Of a stretch of DNA of 59,634 nt, positions 36,051 through 45,557 are shown piece after piece. The notes below the pieces were generated by a model. It was not told where the DNA came from, ran no database searches, and saw only the letters and a program-made list of their open reading frames with translations. The first letter of the stretch is position 1. Every line of letters starts with the position of its first letter. Made by a program: the position numbers and the translations under genes. Source of the stretch: Deltaproteobacteria bacterium (lineage in GTDB: Bacteria; Desulfobacterota; Binatia; Binatales; Binataceae); NCBI GenBank assembly GCA_021801125.1, contig JAJYYI010000082.1:1-59634 (forward strand), given 5' to 3'.

Positions 36051-39000
36051 ATGTGGATTGTCCGCCTCGCGCTGCGCCGGCCGTTGTCTACTGCGGTGTT
36101 AGCGATCTTGATGGTTTTGATGGCCGTCGTTTCGCTGTCGCGCATGAGCTTCGACATCTTTCCGGCGATCGACATCCCGGTCGTCATAGCGGTGTGGAAC
36201 TACCCGGGTCTTTCCGCGGTCGATATGGAGCGGCGCGTCGTGCTGATTGCGGAACGCGCATATTCCACCACCGTGAACGGTATCGAGCACATGGAGTCGG
36301 AATGCCTCAGCGGCGTCGGGATCATGCGCATCTACTTCCATCCCGGCGTCAGCGTCGGCGAAGGTATCGCGCAAATCAGCGCGGTCTCGGAGACTCTGCT
36401 GCGCATCGCCCCGCCCGGGATCTTTCCGCCCAATATCGTCGATTATAACGCGGCCAACGTTCCGGTGGCCCAGCTCACGGTATGGAGCGACACGCTTTCC
36501 GAGCAGGAGCTTTTCGACTACGGCCTTAACTTCGCGCGCGTCCGATTGTTTACGATTCGCGGTTTGTCGTCGCCGGCGCCGTTTGGCGGCACGCAGCGCC
36601 AGGTGATGGTCAATATCAACCCGGTCCAGCTGTATTCCAGGGGGTTGTCGCCGCAAGACGTGGTCAATGCCCTGCAGCAGACCAACGTCATCCTTCCCGC
36701 CGGTATCGCGCGCATCGGGAATTACGAGTACAACGTCACGCTAAACGGTAATCCTCCGTCGATTCGGGATTTTAACCATCTGCCGATCAAGGCGGTGGGC
36801 AACAGCGTCGTTTATATGGGCGACGTAGGCTCGGTAATCGACGGTCATGCGCCTCAGACCAATATCGTTCGCGTGAACCGACGGCGCGCGACGTTCATGG
36901 CGATTTTCAAGCACGCTTCGGCCTCGACGATGCGCGTGGTCAGCGAGGTTCGCGAGGTGATTCCGCTCATTATGGCGACCGCGCCAAAGGGGATGAACGT
37001 ATCGGTCGACTTCGATCAGTCGGTGTTTGTCCGCGGCGCGCTTAAGGGCGTGGTGGTTGAAGCCTCGCTTGCCGCGTTGTTGGTGGCGTTGATGGTGCTG
37101 CTGTTCATCGGGTCGTGGCGCAGCACGCTAATTGTGATCATATCGATTCCGTTGTGCGTTATGACGGCGATCGTCGGGTTGTACCTCACCGGCCAGACGA
37201 TCAACATCATGAGCCTTGGCGGACTCGCTCTCGCGGTTGGAATGCTGGTTGACGACGCCACCGTCGAGGTGGAGAACATCCATCGCAATTTCGCGATGGG
37301 CAAGGTGCTGGAGGTTGCGATTCTCGACGGCGCGCGCCAGATTGCGGCGCCGGCCTTCGTCGGCACACTCGCCATCTGCATCGTCTTTTTCCCGATCGTC
37401 CTGCTCGAAGGAGTGGCCAAGTACCTGTTCCTTCCTCTGGGGCTGTCGGTGGTCTACTCGATGCTGACGTCGTACCTTCTGTCACGCACGCTGGTCACCA
37501 CCATGGCGCGCCACCTAATCCGCAAGGAGCACGAGGAAGGAGACGAAGCGCGCGGATTTTGGCCCCGGTTCAACCGCGGCCGCGATTATTACTTCGACGC
37601 CCTGCGCGACGCTTATGCGCGCTTGCTGGCGCGCGTGATAGGGGCGCGCGGATGGGTGCTGGCATGCACCGTGCTGATGATTGTCGCCTCGGCCGCGCTA
37701 GTGAGGGCGGTTGGCGTGGACTTCTTTCCCAAGGCCGACGCGGGAATGATGAAGCTGCATGTACGTGTCAGCCCGGGAACGCGTATAGAGGAGACCGAGC
37801 GAATCATTGACGCGATCGAGCGCCGGATTCAGCAGATAATTCCTCCCAAAGAACTCGACAACATCACCGACGACATCGGCCTCCCGATTTATTACAACCT
37901 CGCCTTCTACCAGACTGATAGCATAGGCTCGCAAGACGCCGATATGCAGATCTCGTTGAAACCCGGGCATCACCCGACCGAGATCTACGTCAAGCGCATA
38001 CGGGAGATGCTCCACAGGGAGTTTCCCGAAGTGACCGCCTACTTCCAGGCGGCCGATATCGTGAGCCAGGTGCTTAACTTCGGGCTGCCCGCGCCGATCG
38101 ACGTCCAGGTCGAAGGCCAGGATCTCAACGTGGCCTACAAGATCGCGCAGAGGCTCAGGGACAAGGTCAAAGAAATACCTGGTACCACCGACGTGCGTAT
38201 TGCGCAGGTCATGGACTATCCCACGCTTGGCCTGTACGTCGACCGGTCCAAGGCGCTGCAGCTCGGAGTGACCGAAAACGACGTTGCGGAAAGCTTGATC
38301 ACCTCGCTTTCGTCGAGTTCTCTGACGGCGCCCAACTATTGGCTCAATCCGGTGAACGCGGTGAACTATATCGTCGCGGTCGAGACGCCCATTCAGCTAA
38401 TAGACAGCCTGCAGAGCCTGATGAACACGCCGCTTACGCCGGGGTCGCGCACGGACGGCGCCACGTTGGACACGCAGTTTTTGTCCAACGTCGCGGCGGT
38501 CAAGCATGAGTTGCAACCCTGGGTGGTCAATCACTACAGCGTGCAGCGCGTGATCGACGTTGACTCGGAGGTCGAGGGGCGCGACCTGGGAGGCGTAACC
38601 TCCGATGTGGAGCGCGCGATCAAGGACCTCGGCAAGCTCCCGCGCGGCGTCCGCATCGCCATCAGAGGACAAAGCCAGGCGATGTGGCAATCGTTCAGCG
38701 GCCTCGAAATGGGGATCGTGCTGGCCGTGATCTTGGTGTACCTCCTGATGGTGACCAACTTTCAGAGCTGGGTTGATCCGTTCATCATCATCGTTGCGGT
38801 TCCCGGCGCGCTGGTCGGGGTGCTCTGGATGCTCGTGCTGACGCACACCACGCTCAACGTCGAATCGCTGATGGGCGCGGTGATGGCGGTGGGCGTCGGC
38901 GTTGCCAACGGCAACCTGGTGATCACCTTCGCCAACGATCTGCGCGAAGAAGGCCACAGCGCGGTGAGCGCCGCGATAGAGGCGGGCCGTATCAGATTGA

Positions 39001-39245
39001 GGCCGGTGCTCATGACGGCGTTGGCGATGCTACTCGGCATGTTGCCGACGGCGTTGGCCTTGGGCGAGGCCGGTGAACAGAATGCTCCGCTCGGGTTGGC
39101 ATTAATCGGCGGACTTATCGCGGCGACCCTGATGACGCTGTTCGTGGTGCCGACGGTCTACTCGCTATTCAGCACCAACCGCCTGCGCAAGCATCATCGC
39201 GACGCCGAGATCGCCGCGTTCGTTGCACAGTCGGAAGGCGATTGA
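36051..39245 (+). CDS. RND-superfamily efflux permease (variant proton relay)
   Basis: 1064 residues, full length, twelve membrane segments with two large periplasmic loops (after segments 1 and 7). The segment 4 acidic pair is present (VGMLVDDATVEVEN), but the segment 10 Lys that AcrB-type pumps have in AKNAILIVEF is missing: this protein reads VGVANGNLVITFAND. Similar replacements occur in other RND branches, so it probably belongs to a branch distinct from the two RND pumps at 50.8-57.2 kb. The adaptor gene follows 39 bases later; pump before adaptor is the reverse of the common order. No outer-membrane channel is encoded beside it. A symmetrical operator lies upstream. Confidence 0.9.
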   Translation: MWIVRLALRRPLSTAVLAILMVLMAVVSLSRMSFDIFPAIDIPVVIAVWNYPGLSAVDMERRVVLIAERAYSTTVNGIEHMESECLSGVGIMRIYFHPGVSVGEGIAQISAVSETLLRIAPPGIFPPNIVDYNAANVPVAQLTVWSDTLSEQELFDYGLNFARVRLFTIRGLSSPAPFGGTQRQVMVNINPVQLYSRGLSPQDVVNALQQTNVILPAGIARIGNYEYNVTLNGNPPSIRDFNHLPIKAVGNSVVYMGDVGSVIDGHAPQTNIVRVNRRRATFMAIFKHASASTMRVVSEVREVIPLIMATAPKGMNVSVDFDQSVFVRGALKGVVVEASLAALLVALMVLLFIGSWRSTLIVIISIPLCVMTAIVGLYLTGQTINIMSLGGLALAVGMLVDDATVEVENIHRNFAMGKVLEVAILDGARQIAAPAFVGTLAICIVFFPIVLLEGVAKYLFLPLGLSVVYSMLTSYLLSRTLVTTMARHLIRKEHEEGDEARGFWPRFNRGRDYYFDALRDAYARLLARVIGARGWVLACTVLMIVASAALVRAVGVDFFPKADAGMMKLHVRVSPGTRIEETERIIDAIERRIQQIIPPKELDNITDDIGLPIYYNLAFYQTDSIGSQDADMQISLKPGHHPTEIYVKRIREMLHREFPEVTAYFQAADIVSQVLNFGLPAPIDVQVEGQDLNVAYKIAQRLRDKVKEIPGTTDVRIAQVMDYPTLGLYVDRSKALQLGVTENDVAESLITSLSSSSLTAPNYWLNPVNAVNYIVAVETPIQLIDSLQSLMNTPLTPGSRTDGATLDTQFLSNVAAVKHELQPWVVNHYSVQRVIDVDSEVEGRDLGGVTSDVERAIKDLGKLPRGVRIAIRGQSQAMWQSFSGLEMGIVLAVILVYLLMVTNFQSWVDPFIIIVAVPGALVGVLWMLVLTHTTLNVESLMGAVMAVGVGVANGNLVITFANDLREEGHSAVSAAIEAGRIRLRPVLMTALAMLLGMLPTALALGEAGEQNAPLGLALIGGLIAATLMTLFVVPTVYSLFSTNRLRKHHRDAEIAAFVAQSEGD

Positions 39246-39284
39246 TAAGTTCTGTGCCACTAGAACGAGGCCCCTATACCCGCG

Positions 39285-40478
39285 ATGGAAGATAAATCAA
39301 CATCGGCTACCCCAGTGAAACCAGGCAAGCTGTTCTTGTTTGGCTGGGTGCTCGCCGCACTGGCGGTGGTTGGGGTCACCGTGGGGATAGTGCTGGCGCG
39401 TGAGCAGCTGATGCGTAGCCAGCAGGCGATACGCTCGGAAGAGGTACAGCGAGGCCCGCGGGTCCTAGTGAAGCGCCTCGATTTCGCGGAGAAAGGCCGC
39501 GAAGTGAAGATCCCGGCCGAGATTCACGGCTACCTCGAAACTCCGATTTACGCTAAGGTCAGCGGTTTCGTTAAGAAGATGCTGGTTGACAAGGGCGACT
39601 GGGTCAAGCAGAACCAGCTACTCGCCGTGATCGAGGCTCCAGAACTCGACAAACAGATGGCCAATGCCATGGCCAATTACCGGATCATGAAGATCACCAA
39701 CGATCGCTATCAGGCGTTGGTGAGGAACCAGGTTATCGCGCAGCAGGACGCGGACCAGGCGGAAGCCAACTTCCAACAGGCGAAAGCCTCGCTGCAGCAG
39801 ATTCGGGACATCACGCGTTATCAAGAAGTGCGTGCTCCCTACTCCGGGATGATCAGCGCCCGCAACGTCGATCCCGGCGTCTTGGTCGCTCAGTCAAGCG
39901 CCGCCGCCTCTTCCGCTCCGCTAGTCACCGCCGCCGCCTCGAGCCAGACTCCGCTGTTTACGCTGGCGTTGCTCGATACCGTGCGAGTTTACGCCTATAT
40001 GCCGCAGAGTTCGGCCACCTATATCAAGGACGGCGACCCAGCGGTAGTTACCATCGCCGAATACCCGGGACGTCACTATTCGGGTACCGTCACGCGCCAT
40101 CCGGCTGCCTTGATGAGCTCGACGCGCACGATGCTGGTGGAAGTGGACTTAAAGAATAAGGATCATGCCTTGCTGCCCGGCATGTACGCCGAAATGGAGG
40201 TACGGGTCTCGGCGCCCCAGACCGTGCCGACGGTGCCGGACGACATTCTGATCTTCAATAACGGCAAGGTCTTTGTGCCCACCGTGGACCAGGAGCGACT
40301 TCATTTGGCTGAGGTCACGCTCGGCTATGACGACGGACGCGTGGTGGAGATTACCCGCGGCCTGTCCGGCCATGAGTTGATCGCGATGAACGTTGGTCAG
40401 AGTGCGGTCGAAGGCGAGCGAGTGCAACCAATCTTCAAGGACGGCTCCCACGCTCAGGGCGGCCCGCAAAATCACTAG
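39285..40478 (+). CDS. RND periplasmic adaptor (membrane fusion protein)
   Basis: 397 residues. An N-terminal membrane anchor (about 17-37) is followed by the lipoyl-like half-motif (AKVSGFVKKMLVDKGDWVKQ), a helical hairpin rich in Gln/Ala (about 110-165), the second lipoyl half (VRAPYSGMISARNVDPGVLV), and a beta-barrel domain with YAYMPQSSATYIKDGDPAVV. A Ser/Ala-rich insert (AQSSAAASSAPLVTAAASS) follows the second lipoyl half. It connects the preceding RND pump to an outer-membrane channel. No lipobox is seen, so it is anchored by the N-terminal helix. Confidence 0.92.
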   Translation: MEDKSTSATPVKPGKLFLFGWVLAALAVVGVTVGIVLAREQLMRSQQAIRSEEVQRGPRVLVKRLDFAEKGREVKIPAEIHGYLETPIYAKVSGFVKKMLVDKGDWVKQNQLLAVIEAPELDKQMANAMANYRIMKITNDRYQALVRNQVIAQQDADQAEANFQQAKASLQQIRDITRYQEVRAPYSGMISARNVDPGVLVAQSSAAASSAPLVTAAASSQTPLFTLALLDTVRVYAYMPQSSATYIKDGDPAVVTIAEYPGRHYSGTVTRHPAALMSSTRTMLVEVDLKNKDHALLPGMYAEMEVRVSAPQTVPTVPDDILIFNNGKVFVPTVDQERLHLAEVTLGYDDGRVVEITRGLSGHELIAMNVGQSAVEGERVQPIFKDGSHAQGGPQNH

Positions 40479-41035
40479 CTGACTAGCTGGCGCAAAAACA
40501 AGCCGCAGCCTAAGTTGGCTTCGGCGCGGCCAGTATGGTTCGCATCGCGTCGGGCTGACGCGGCTAACGCCTGCTAAGCTGCCCAGGCGCTGTGCTGCGC
40601 AACCTCGACTGCGCCCCGCTGGTCCGAAGATTGTAAAAGCTTGCCAAAGGTTAGTTCTCACACCGGAAAAATGACGGCAGGCCGATACCACATGAAACGC
40701 CGCCTTCACGCACGCCCATTCGCGAAGAAGTTGTGGCGACGTTTTGAGCCCGGCGCTTCTGGCCTTTAAGTCGCGCGAAGTGGTTGCCGCGCTTGAGGGG
40801 GCGGCCCTGTTTGTCCGTCATTCGGGCGGCAGCCGCGTCTAGACGAAACATCGCGATCACACCGATTTGAGAATCGCGATTCCTCGCCATTGCGGCGACG
40901 CACGGCAAAACCCTTCGTTTAATTATTCGATAGGCCGATCTTACCGTTAAGCAGTTCGCTGTGTTGCCATAGGTCGCATTTCCCAGCCGGCCCGCAATTG
41001 CGTTTGGCGCCAAGATTAGCGCTGTCCGTCGCACT
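40479..41035. other. Intergenic region, no gene seen
   Basis: About 560 bases after the adaptor gene. A minus-strand frame of 130 codons exists here but its composition is not protein-like. It may hold remnants belonging to the gene fragment at 41036-41266; I see no repeats or terminator. Confidence 0.3.
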
Positions 41036-41266
41036 TTACTCACTTTTCCGCCGAGCCTCGTGCCAGACCAGCAGGTTGCCTTTGCGAAGTTTCGGGACTT
41101 TTTGCCGCTTGCTCATACCTTCGATGCATAGAGGGTCTTTTTGCCAATCTCTGCTCCAGCCCTTCAAGTCGCTCTTGCAGACGAGCGGAAAGGTAAGCGC
41201 TTTAGCAAACGCTTCATCGTACGGAACTCTACACTCAGAACGCAGGAAATCCTCAAAAGCCGTCTT
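41036..41266 (-). pseudogene. Start-less gene fragment downstream of the DUF5131 gene
   Basis: A 76-codon open frame begins directly after a TGA and has no start in normal position, yet its product is convincingly protein-like: FEDFLRSECRVPYDEAF, ALTFPLVCKSDLKGWSRDW, DPLCIEGMSKRQKVPKLR and LLVWHEARRKSE, with balanced composition unlike the surrounding non-coding frames. It looks like the C-terminal, winged-helix-sized part of a lost protein. DUF5131 genes are often paired with three-Cys-motif partner (TcmP) genes; that this is the relic of such a partner is a guess I cannot verify. Confidence 0.45.
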
Positions 41267-41289
41267 TCATACGGAACCGGCAAAGTGCG

Positions 41290-42063
41290 TTACTCCGCCG
41301 CCGCAACGGGATGAGCAGTGCCAGCGGACCGTCGCCAAAGCGCGGCCGGCAACTCGTCGTAAGTGACGCCGCGCAACTGCCGCCCGCTGCGATTCTTGCG
41401 GACGCCTCCACACTGCTTGAAGAAGAAAGGCACCTGCTGGCTGCGGCAATGTTCCAGGATCGAGAGCACCCACTCTTCCTTCATTTCGCGCGCGTAGGGG
41501 CCGCTCTCGCCGCCCACGATTACCCAATCGATTCCCGCCAGATCCAGTTTTCCCAAATCCTCGAGGAGCGGCTCGATGCACAAGAAGCGGACCGAAGCGG
41601 GAGTTCTGCGCAGGAAGTCGATCCGCGGAATTCCGTGCTGGCGATCCTCCACGCTTGCGCCAAACCACACGTTGGGCAGGGCAGCCAACCATCGCAGCTT
41701 GCCGCAAAGGAGCGCGTGCATCCGCTCATGGCGCTTGGTGAGCAACTGATAGGTGTGCCAATGCGCCTGCTGCATCACGCGCCCCAATCTGGCGATGTAC
41801 TCAGTTGGAACAAGCTCGTGGAAGACGTCGCTCATGGAGTTGACGAAAATGCGCCGGGGGCGCCGCCAGCGCAGCGGTTCGGCGACCTTTTCAGGGACAA
41901 GCCTTACGTCAAACCCTCTTTCAAAAGGATGACCGGCGACGCCGCGAAAGCGCTCGGCGAACCTCTCAGCGTAACAATGCTTGCAGCCGGGGCTGATCTT
42001 CGTGCAACCCCGCACGGGGTTCCATGTAGCATCGGTCCATTCTATCGACGTTCCGTCGCTCAT
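41290..42063 (-). CDS. DUF5131 (phage Gp37/Gp68-like) radical-SAM-like protein
   Basis: 257 residues. IEWTDATWNPVRGCTKISPG then CKHCYAE is the family signature, with a C-x6-C-x2-C cysteine cluster resembling radical-SAM Fe-S motifs. NSMSDVFHELVP, LLTKRHERM, NVWFGASVEDRQ, WVIVGGESGPYAREM and VPFFFKQCGG complete the conserved set. The family is found in phages, mobile islands and bacterial genomes and its reaction is unknown to me. It is isolated, between an efflux operon and a sulfur-metabolism gene, with a gene fragment just downstream. Confidence 0.85.
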   Translation of the reverse strand: MSDGTSIEWTDATWNPVRGCTKISPGCKHCYAERFAERFRGVAGHPFERGFDVRLVPEKVAEPLRWRRPRRIFVNSMSDVFHELVPTEYIARLGRVMQQAHWHTYQLLTKRHERMHALLCGKLRWLAALPNVWFGASVEDRQHGIPRIDFLRRTPASVRFLCIEPLLEDLGKLDLAGIDWVIVGGESGPYAREMKEEWVLSILEHCRSQQVPFFFKQCGGVRKNRSGRQLRGVTYDELPAALWRRSAGTAHPVAAAE

Positions 42064-42254
42064 GAGCGTTAGGCGAAGTTATAGCGAATATCGTGCTGGC
42101 AGTCGACTTGCGCGCTGCGTTTGCTGCCGCCGTGTTGCGTTAGACGCTCTCGCGCCGTGCTCCATCGGAAGGTTCTAAGCGGACCTCATGGCAATATCGA
42201 CGAACGTTGCCGACTCGAACGAAACGGGTCTGGAGCGGTTGAAGACGGAAAGCG

Positions 42255-43295
42255 TCAGAAGTCGCGGGCAAAGCCACTTGAATGCCACTCCAGCATCCCG
42301 CCGGTCAAGTTGTAGACCTGCTCCAAGCCAAAGCTCCTGAGGATGGCCGCGGCGATCGCGCTTCTGACGCCGGCACGGCACAGCGTGACTATCACGCTGT
42401 CCTTGAGCGTTTTGAGTTCCTGTCGCCGCGCGGGGAGTTCGCGCAGCGGTATCAGCCGGCTTCCAGGTATGATCCCCAAGCCGCCGCATTGCACTTCCTG
42501 TTCCTCCCGCACGTCGATAAGAATGGGCGGGTTGGGCTCGGACAGGCGCGCGGCGAGTTCCGCGACAGTCAGTTCACGGACCTGGCTTAGCTGTTCGAGG
42601 GTCGGAAAAGGGATCGCATTCTCTTCAAGGCCGCACTGATTCGGCTGCAGCACGCTTTGTATCTTGTCCGGCAGCGGAAGCCCCAGATGGTTCATCAAGT
42701 CGACGTACTCCTCTTTCGTTTTCCCGACCACCCTTGGATTGTCCCTCTTCTCCTTGCCAATCGTCGAGCAGGTGCGGCCGCGATAATCATGCGCGGGGAA
42801 TAGCAGCGTCTTGTCGGGAAGTGCAAAGAGCTGGCGCGTGATGCTTTCGTATTGGGCCCCAGGGTCTCCGCCGGCGAAATCGGTGCGCCCGGTGCCGCCG
42901 ATAAGCAGCGTATCGCCGCAGAACACCCGATCCTCGACGACCAGCGAGATACCGTCAGGCGTGTGGCCGGGGGTGTAGAGGACGCGCAGAGCGAGTTCGC
43001 CGACTGCAAGCCGGTCGCCGTCATCAACATGGAGATCGACGCGTGGCGAAGGCGCCCGCTTATGCATCACAACTCGCGCGTCCAAAAGATCGTGCAGCGC
43101 TGCCGCCCCGGAGCGATGGTCGGCGTGCGTATGCGTGTCTATCGCCAGATCGAGCGCGAGCCGATGATACGCGAGCATCGAGATATAGCGGTCGAGATGA
43201 TCTTTGAGCGGATCGATGAGCGCGGCCCGTCTGGTGTCCTGGCAAGCCACCAGATAAGTTTTACAACTAGCCTGGTTCAACTCGCGAAATAGCAT
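42255..43295 (-). CDS. Persulfide dioxygenase (ETHE1-like) fused to rhodanese
   Basis: 346 residues from the ATG at 43295, which has AGGGGGA upstream; an in-frame ATG at 43355 is less likely. The N-terminal metallo-beta-lactamase-fold domain has the iron-site motif THTHADHRSG, then TPGHTPDGISLV, CGDTLLIGGTGRTDF and FPAHDYRG, matching ETHE1/Blh persulfide dioxygenases. The C-terminal rhodanese domain (about 245-346) ends in the active-site loop LCRAGVRSA with catalytic Cys. The fusion would oxidise glutathione persulfide to sulfite and handle sulfane sulfur in one chain. Such fusions are known in other bacteria. Confidence 0.9.
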   Translation of the reverse strand: MLFRELNQASCKTYLVACQDTRRAALIDPLKDHLDRYISMLAYHRLALDLAIDTHTHADHRSGAAALHDLLDARVVMHKRAPSPRVDLHVDDGDRLAVGELALRVLYTPGHTPDGISLVVEDRVFCGDTLLIGGTGRTDFAGGDPGAQYESITRQLFALPDKTLLFPAHDYRGRTCSTIGKEKRDNPRVVGKTKEEYVDLMNHLGLPLPDKIQSVLQPNQCGLEENAIPFPTLEQLSQVRELTVAELAARLSEPNPPILIDVREEQEVQCGGLGIIPGSRLIPLRELPARRQELKTLKDSVIVTLCRAGVRSAIAAAILRSFGLEQVYNLTGGMLEWHSSGFARDF

Positions 43296-43510
43296 GGCAT
43301 CTTCCCCCTGCAAGCGATTATACGCCGCAACAGCGCATCCAACCATTGTTGTCAATAGTGCTTCGCGGTGCGGGCCGCGGATACGGGTCGAGGCTTGCCA
43401 GAGAGCCGGCGGCCTCGGATTCCAAGACGCATTCGTTTTGGCGCTCGGCCAATCGCGGCGCGCAGCTGGGGCGACTGCGTGCCCTGCAGGTTCGGTCTTG
43501 CCGCTGTCGT

Positions 43511-45037
43511 CTATTTGACCGAGTATAGGTAGCCGTTTTGCGAGCCAAGGTAAATTTGACCGCTGCCGGAACCCGCGAGCGCGCTTATCGTGCCGTTGAT
43601 CTTCAACGCCGCGCTGGCCTCGCCGGCCGTCTGGAGCAGCAACGCCACGCTTCCGGTTTGTGTGGTCAGGAGGGCGGAGGCCGTCGCCGTGAGTATCGCG
43701 TCGCTCGAGGTCGAGGCGGTCGGGCTATGCCAGGCGAGTTGGCCTGACGGGTCGAGCGCATATACACCGTCGGCGACGAGATCGATGGTTCCATCGGCCG
43801 CCACGACCGGGCCGGCGAGGATAGCGCTGGGAGCCTGGAACTCCCACGCGAGACGCCCGCTGGAACTTAGCGCGTACACTACGCCCGCGGCGGAGCCCGC
43901 GTACACGTTCCCGCTGTTGTCCGCGGCGAGCGCTCCGGCAAAGCCGCCCGCGGGCATGAACGACCAATTCTGCTGGCCGGCTGGTGTCACGCCGACGATC
44001 GCGCCGCCCATGGTGCCCAACACAACTTCGCCCTCGGTCGTAACGGAAATCGCGTTGCCCGAGATGCCTGGAAGCGACCAGACCGTCGCGCCGTTCTTAT
44101 CGAACGAGACCAATCCCCCGAGCCCTGCTGCGTAAAGCGCGCCGTTCGGGCCGAGCGCCATAGCGGTGATGCCGCCGAACTCAAGGCGCCAGCGCGTTAT
44201 GCCATTGCTGTCCAGCGCGTCGACGGAGCCTTGCTGGCCGACGGCGTACAAGTTCCCGCTCTGGTCCAACAGCAGTTGCGGTCCACCCACCTGGACGCTC
44301 CACAACTCCTGGCCGCTCGCGCTCAGCGCGTGCAGCGTCCCGTCACTCGAAGTGAAATAGATGGTGCCGGACGGCGCGACCACGACCGTAGGCGCGATCG
44401 GCGCTTGCGCGTTGAACGACCACTGCAGAGTCGGCAGGGCCTGGACCGTGCCTTGCTGCCGAATCACTTGTGCGGCAACCGTGGGAGAAGCGGACGATAC
44501 CGTCGGGCATCCCGAGGGCGCCGAGCCGGTCACGCTCACCGTTACGTGCTGGCTCTGCAACCCGCTATTTAGGCTGGCGTCGAGTAACGACGTGCCGGGA
44601 CAGGCTGCGCTGTATTCGCCAGGGCTAGGCGAAGGCGACGGCGCCGGCTGGAGTACGGACGGATTTGAGTTGCTCCAAAACGTCGTGCTGGCGTCGGTGA
44701 CGTCTTGCGTGGTTCCGTCGCTGTACAAGGCGACAGCCTCGAAGGCTACTACCTCGCCGACCGCAACAGAAGTTGCGGTAAAAGAAGGACACGGAGTCGG
44801 TGAGGCCGATGAACTCGCCGCCGGGCAGATTGAAACCGAGGTGATGCCGGGGCCCGGTGGGCCGGGCGTTGGGGTGGGTGCTGCGCAGCTAACCAGCGGG
44901 ACGAATTCAAAAGGGTTGAGGCTTTGCCCGCAAGCACCGCCGACCCCGAAAAGCCCATTGCCGCAGCTTTGAGTAAGCGTGGCGGCGAAAAGCAGAAGCG
45001 TGGGCGTCAGTAGAAGCCAGATTCTCTTGAAATTCAT
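43511..45037 (-). CDS. Exported PQQ-like beta-propeller lipoprotein
   Basis: 508 residues from the ATG at 45037; an in-frame start at 45103 lies too far ahead of the signal sequence. A hydrophobic segment ends at LTQSC, a lipobox-like site near residue 25. A Pro/Ser/Thr-rich linker with several Cys and a bacterial Ig-like stretch (VGEVVAFEAVALYSDGTTQDV) covers about 50-170. From about 205 on, repeats of the type G-x-IYFTSSDGTLHALSASGQ, GNLYAVGQQGSVDALDSNG and GNVYAGSAAGVVYALSSSGR form a seven- or eight-bladed propeller of the PQQ/BamB kind. Probably an envelope scaffold; catalytic function is not suggested. Confidence 0.8.
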   Translation of the reverse strand: MNFKRIWLLLTPTLLLFAATLTQSCGNGLFGVGGACGQSLNPFEFVPLVSCAAPTPTPGPPGPGITSVSICPAASSSASPTPCPSFTATSVAVGEVVAFEAVALYSDGTTQDVTDASTTFWSNSNPSVLQPAPSPSPSPGEYSAACPGTSLLDASLNSGLQSQHVTVSVTGSAPSGCPTVSSASPTVAAQVIRQQGTVQALPTLQWSFNAQAPIAPTVVVAPSGTIYFTSSDGTLHALSASGQELWSVQVGGPQLLLDQSGNLYAVGQQGSVDALDSNGITRWRLEFGGITAMALGPNGALYAAGLGGLVSFDKNGATVWSLPGISGNAISVTTEGEVVLGTMGGAIVGVTPAGQQNWSFMPAGGFAGALAADNSGNVYAGSAAGVVYALSSSGRLAWEFQAPSAILAGPVVAADGTIDLVADGVYALDPSGQLAWHSPTASTSSDAILTATASALLTTQTGSVALLLQTAGEASAALKINGTISALAGSGSGQIYLGSQNGYLYSVK

Positions 45038-45557
45038 TCGACTCGCGAGCTCAAGGCAAACTGCGGCGCGGGCGCGCTGGCTGATGCCGCTGGTAACCGG
45101 CAAGCGGCATTACGGAGCAGCACCCGCGGCGCCCTTTGGCAGGCCTGTGCCAGCCTTGGTATTGTGGTTGGCACGGGCCCCCGCTTCCGGATTTCGCGCT
45201 TTGCCTTGTCTACCCACGTCCGCCTCGTCTAAAGCTTTCATGTTGTCCGGCCAAGCTGTCAAGCGCATGGGCCGACGATGATGCTGGCGCGTTATGCTTG
45301 ACTGCCGAACCACCGTTGCCCCCTTTCGCTCGTGTCTTGGGCTTTAGCCGCCAAGGCGCGTCCGCGCCCGGCGCAGAGCCATTGCGTCGAGTTCCTTTTG
45401 CCCCGCGTGTAGACAGACAGTCGACTGACCGCATGGCGGGCGGAACCCGCATGTTCCGCACGGGCGTTCTTCGCACCGTACTCGACTACGGGGCGTGAAG
45501 CGAACGCTGCCGCCAGCTCTCTGCCGCGAAGGCCGCGTAGGCGCGCCGTCGCGTACT
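45038..45557. other. Intergenic region, no gene seen
   Basis: About 520 bases with GC-rich composition and only short overlapping frames that are not protein-like. It lies upstream of the propeller gene and downstream of the metallo-beta-lactamase-fold gene. No clear terminator or repeat. Confidence 0.3.

Noticed and set aside
40651-41043. Minus-strand frame of 130 codons overlapping the end of the DUF5131-associated fragment
   Set aside because: Starts at a GTG with no proper ribosome site; the product is low in hydrophobic core pattern and unlike any family.
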